Positions 6,093 to 8,415 of a DNA stretch of 8,415 nucleotides are shown piece after piece. Made by a program: the position numbers and the translations under genes. Below the pieces are notes generated by a model, which was given only the letters and a program-made list of their open reading frames with translations, searched no databases and was not told where the DNA came from. The DNA is from Bacteroidales bacterium (GTDB taxonomy: Bacteria; Bacteroidota; Bacteroidia; Bacteroidales; VadinHA17), in the NCBI GenBank assembly GCA_003155705.1, contig PMEC01000142.1, positions 16,891-25,305 on the forward strand, in the 5' to 3' direction. How positions within the stretch are numbered: position 1 is the first letter of the stretch; the number at the start of each line of letters is the position of its first letter.

Positions 6093-7016
6093 ATGGATAA
6101 GATTATCCAAACGGAAAATCTTAGTAAGAATTTTAAAAAGGTCAGAGCCGTAAATAGCATTTCTATAAGTATCGGGAAAGGAGAAATATATGGTTTCCTT
6201 GGACTCAACGGAGCAGGTAAAACCACAACTATCCGGATGCTTCTTGGAATGATAAGACCGACATCCGGTGCAGCATATCTTAATGGCAAACGGGTATCAG
6301 CAGGAAACCCTGAGCTCTGGGAAAATGTCGGAAACCTGGTAGAAATACCCTACTCCTATCCCGATCTTACAGTTTATGAAAATCTTGATATCATCAGGAG
6401 ATTGAGATTTATCAAAGACAGAAATACTGTAAATGAAATTATTGAAAAGCTTGGACTATATCCTTATTATAATATTATAGCTAAGAATCTTTCTCTCGGG
6501 AATGCACAACGTTTGGGTCTTGCTAAGGCCCTGATCCATAATCCTCAAATCCTGATTCTCGATGAACCAGCGAACGGACTTGATCCTGCAGGAATTGTTG
6601 AAATAAGAGAAATGTTACAGGATCTTGCTATTAATAAAGGAGTTACAATTTTCATCTCTAGCCATATACTTGGAGAGGTTTCCAGGTTTGCTACCCGTAT
6701 TGGAATTATTCATGAAGGCGAATTAATACTTGAGTCAGGCGTTTCTGAAATGGAAAAACTGAGAAAAAAGAGCCTTAATGTAAGAACACATAATCTGGAT
6801 GGAACAAAGGCACTTCTTGAGAACAAAGGTTATAATCCAATCAAGGCAGAGGGAGGTTTTCTGCAGATTCAGAATACCGAAGCTATACTGAATCCTGAAA
6901 ATATTGCTTCTTTCCTGGTCAATTCAGGTTTGCCTCCGGATTTGCTGGTTGTTGAAGAGGAAGACCTTGAATCATTCTTCCTGAGAGTTATCAGCATTAA
7001 AGGAGGTGTGATATGA
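6093..7016 (+). CDS. ABC transporter ATP-binding protein (BcrA/drug or peptide export type)
   Basis: This 307-residue cytoplasmic ATPase has Walker A GLNGAGKTT (37-45), the signature LSLGN (133-137, in LSLGNAQRLGLA), Walker B LILDEP with Asp157 and Glu158, the D-loop GLDP, and an H-loop SSHIL with His191. The LSLG signature differs from the common LSGGQ but is normal in the BcrA-like group. The C-terminal 90 or so residues carry the usual mixed extension of this group. It should energise the permease encoded next, whose start codon overlaps its stop by four bases (ATGA at 7013-7016). The known roles of relatives are export of, or immunity to, bacitracin-like and lantibiotic peptides, but many members have no known substrate, and none can be assigned here. 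Confidence 0.92.
   Translation: MDKIIQTENLSKNFKKVRAVNSISISIGKGEIYGFLGLNGAGKTTTIRMLLGMIRPTSGAAYLNGKRVSAGNPELWENVGNLVEIPYSYPDLTVYENLDIIRRLRFIKDRNTVNEIIEKLGLYPYYNIIAKNLSLGNAQRLGLAKALIHNPQILILDEPANGLDPAGIVEIREMLQDLAINKGVTIFISSHILGEVSRFATRIGIIHEGELILESGVSEMEKLRKKSLNVRTHNLDGTKALLENKGYNPIKAEGGFLQIQNTEAILNPENIASFLVNSGLPPDLLVVEEEDLESFFLRVISIKGGVI
6999..7008 (+). promoter_or_regulatory. Strong Shine-Dalgarno for the ABC permease
   Basis: AAAGGAGGTG lies six bases before the ATG at 7013, counted from the end of GGAGG. It is a near-perfect anti-SD match inside the last codons of the ATPase gene. None of the other starts in this window shows a comparable site, and Bacteroidota use such sites rarely. It may help the overlapping permease start be translated independently of termination on the upstream gene. 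Confidence 0.7.
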
Positions 7017-7801
7017 AAGGATTCTATGCAGTGCTAAGTACTGAAATACTAAAATCCAGTAAATCTAAGATGCTGTGGATAAGCATGCTGCTATTTATTT
7101 TCATGGGTTTAATGATTGGATTGCTGATGTTAATTTCAAAGCACCCTGAGATTGCGGGCAAATCGGTTGTCATTAATACCAAAGCAAGTCTGATAGGTAA
7201 GGCTGACTGGCCTACCTATCTTAACCTGCTGATACAAATGGTTCTTACAATCGGATCAATAGGCAGCGGAATAGTGACAATCTGGGTTTTTGGCAGGGAA
7301 TATACCGACAGGGTAATAAAAGATTTACTGGCACTCCCGGTTTCGCGTAAAGTTTTCGTATTGTCAAAGTTCATCATTATAGTTGTCTGGAGCATTCTGC
7401 TTTTATTACTCCTTTTTTTAACCGCACTTATTGCCGGGTTACTTGCTGATCTTGATAGCTGGTCACCAGCGCTCATAAAAAATTATTTCATTTTATATAT
7501 TGTCAGCGCTTTTCTGACAGTACTGCTTTGTTCCCCGGTTGCTTTAATAACATGTCTCAGTCGTGGCTATCTGCTTCCTGTTGCATTCGTATTCCTGACT
7601 CTCATAATGACCCAGTTTGTTTATGCAGCCATACCATCTATCATCACTTATTTTCCATGGGCTATCCCTGCTCTCTTCAGTGGTGTAGCAGGATCGGATA
7701 TGCCGCATCCCGGAATAATAAGTTATTCTGTTTTAATCATCACTTCAGTTGCTGGTTATATTGGGACTGCTGCATGGTGGCGTTATGCAGATCAGCGATA
7801 A
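7013..7801 (+). CDS. ABC-2 type transporter permease
   Basis: This 262-residue inner-membrane protein has about six hydrophobic segments at roughly 20-42, 70-93, 116-145, 158-181, 186-208 and 234-256. After the second segment, FGREYTDRVIKDLLALPVSR (93-112) matches the cytoplasmic motif of ABC-2 permeases, where 'fgrEy' and 'lPvsR' are conserved and contact the ATPase. The length and topology suit the partner of a BcrA-like ATPase, with the two subunits forming an exporter as homodimers. The gene overlaps the ATPase gene by four bases and has a strong Shine-Dalgarno. The substrate is unknown. The SGNH hydrolase upstream may act on the same lipid or envelope component, but this is only suggested by position. 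The gene ends 37 bases before the stop of a convergent gene. Confidence 0.9.
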   Translation: MKGFYAVLSTEILKSSKSKMLWISMLLFIFMGLMIGLLMLISKHPEIAGKSVVINTKASLIGKADWPTYLNLLIQMVLTIGSIGSGIVTIWVFGREYTDRVIKDLLALPVSRKVFVLSKFIIIVVWSILLLLLLFLTALIAGLLADLDSWSPALIKNYFILYIVSAFLTVLLCSPVALITCLSRGYLLPVAFVFLTLIMTQFVYAAIPSIITYFPWAIPALFSGVAGSDMPHPGIISYSVLIITSVAGYIGTAAWWRYADQR

Positions 7802-7838
7802 AGGATAATCAAGGTTCCGGTTAGAAAAACAGTGAGTT
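7802..7838. other. Short convergent intergenic gap
   Basis: The 37 bases between the permease stop and the stop of the minus-strand gene contain no stable hairpin with a T-run on either strand that I can support. Any shared bidirectional terminator would have to be weak or lie within the coding ends. Confidence 0.3.
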
Positions 7839-8415
7839 CTATTTTTTAACTGCAAGCTTAATATTCTTCATCCAGATTGTCACCGGTTGTGGTTCATCCT
7901 GAGCGCTGACATCTCCACCGTGTGCTCCGCCGCCACTTGTCGTCGAACCACCACGTCCGCCACGTCCTCCACCATCGCTTGTGACAGATCGGCTGGTCTT
8001 TTCTCCCATTGCTTTTGGAGGAGGAGTATACCCTGCTGGTCTGCCTGATTCCAGATCGGAAGGAGGAGCGCCATACTCAATAGCGAGATTCATGGGCACT
8101 TCGCTGCCATCTTTGCTTTTTGCTCCGGCAGGAAGTTTCGACCTGGGAACGGTAAGGGAAAATACCAGGTTCCCATCATTATCATATTTTACAGAACCTC
8201 TAACATTATCGGTATTATTTGAAGGAAACTTGTTCGTCTCCACATCTTTAAATCCGACTAATTCGATTGTATTAGCCAGTGCCAGTGGGCTTGTCTTTGC
8301 AATTGTATTCCCCTTACCTTTTGAATATTGTGCCCCAATCGGATATCTTATTCCAGTAATTTTTCGCGACTTCCCGTCTGTATTTATCCATATTGTCATT
8401 CCCATTTGCAAAACT
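7839..8415 (-). CDS. C-terminal part of a Bacteroidota envelope-type protein with Gly-rich stretch (5' end outside window)
   Basis: The frame stays open to the right edge; the codon at 8412-8414 is GTT and the TTG at 8409-8411 reads as Leu, so the true start lies beyond the window. The visible 191 residues begin VLQMGMTIWINTDGKSRK, followed by GIRYPIG and a beta-rich region (NIAxEY-like segment NLAIEYGAP). This pattern recalls Bacteroidota secreted proteins with a carbohydrate-binding or DOMON-like N-terminal half, but I cannot name a family with confidence. Near the C-terminus is a low-complexity Gly-rich stretch (nucleotides 7914-7973: GGGRGGRGG, then STTSGGGAHGG). It is followed by an ordered end, PVTIWMKNIKLAVKK, and a TAG stop at 7839-7841. 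A signal peptide would be outside the window, so the location is inferred. The gene is convergent with the ABC operon and so separate from it. Confidence 0.72.
   Translation of the reverse strand, partial: VLQMGMTIWINTDGKSRKITGIRYPIGAQYSKGKGNTIAKTSPLALANTIELVGFKDVETNKFPSNNTDNVRGSVKYDNDGNLVFSLTVPRSKLPAGAKSKDGSEVPMNLAIEYGAPPSDLESGRPAGYTPPPKAMGEKTSRSVTSDGGGRGGRGGSTTSGGGAHGGDVSAQDEPQPVTIWMKNIKLAVKK

Noticed and set aside
6014..6289. Minus-strand frame across the hydrolase-ABC junction
   Set aside because: It lies opposite the end of the hydrolase and the Walker A region of the ATPase and has no recognisable features.
6489..6503. Apparently degenerate ABC signature (LSLGN rather than LSGGQ)
   Set aside because: The BcrA-like group commonly has SLG-type signatures, and all other ATPase motifs are intact, so it is not a sign of inactivation.
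7528..7824. Plus-strand 98-codon frame overlapping the permease end
   Set aside because: Its Cys- and Ser-rich translation is typical of an out-of-frame reading; the permease frame has clear membrane segments to its stop.
7839..8411. TTG at 8411 as the real start of the minus-strand gene
   Set aside because: The frame continues open upstream to the window edge, there is no signal peptide after the TTG, and the first residues look like the inside of a beta domain, so the gene is truncated by the window.
1..8415. Search for CRISPR repeats, transposon ends, tRNA genes or a defence island
   Set aside because: No regularly spaced repeats, transposase or integrase motifs, tRNA-like cloverleaf or defence-type protein domains were seen on either strand.

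Overview
The window looks like chromosomal DNA of an AT-rich member of the Bacteroidota. It is probably an anaerobe or microaerophile of the Bacteroidales/Marinilabiliales type. The evidence is TAnnTTTG-type promoter elements, few Shine-Dalgarno sequences, lipoprotein signal peptides, and protein families typical of that phylum (a W-rich small lipoprotein, a YncE/phosphoesterase fusion, rubrerythrin and a flavin reductase-rubredoxin fusion). No genus can be named from the sequence alone.

Layout. A C-terminal fragment of a probable cytochrome c ends at 105. A 190-base spacer (106-295) follows, with two candidate promoter elements and a dyad-rich stretch. Eight genes then run on the plus strand from 296 to 7801: a small lipoprotein (296-667); a large lipoprotein joining a beta-propeller to a phosphoesterase (722-3529); a flavin reductase-rubredoxin fusion (3558-4241); rubrerythrin (4254-4829); a secreted beta-barrel-like protein of unknown function (4843-5352); a secreted SGNH/GDSL hydrolase (5432-6085); and an ABC exporter ATPase (6093-7016) with its overlapping permease (7013-7801). 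A convergent minus-strand gene that runs off the right edge (7839-8415) encodes a probable envelope protein with a Gly-rich stretch near its C-terminus.

How the genes may work together. The clearest functional unit is 3558-4829. The flavin reductase-rubredoxin protein could pass NAD(P)H electrons through its own rubredoxin domain to rubrerythrin, giving a two-gene peroxide-reducing chain. The secreted protein at 4843 lies 13 bases downstream and is probably co-transcribed. The SGNH hydrolase and the ABC exporter form a second tight group, with a 7-base gap and then a 4-base overlap. The permease has an unusually strong Shine-Dalgarno. The rest of the plus-strand series may be one loose operon, or several promoters that cannot be resolved by eye.

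I found no RNA gene, CRISPR array, insertion sequence, integrase, toxin-antitoxin pair or recognisable defence system. The window reads as ordinary housekeeping and envelope DNA. The points worth a second look are specific details of known families rather than a clear new system.
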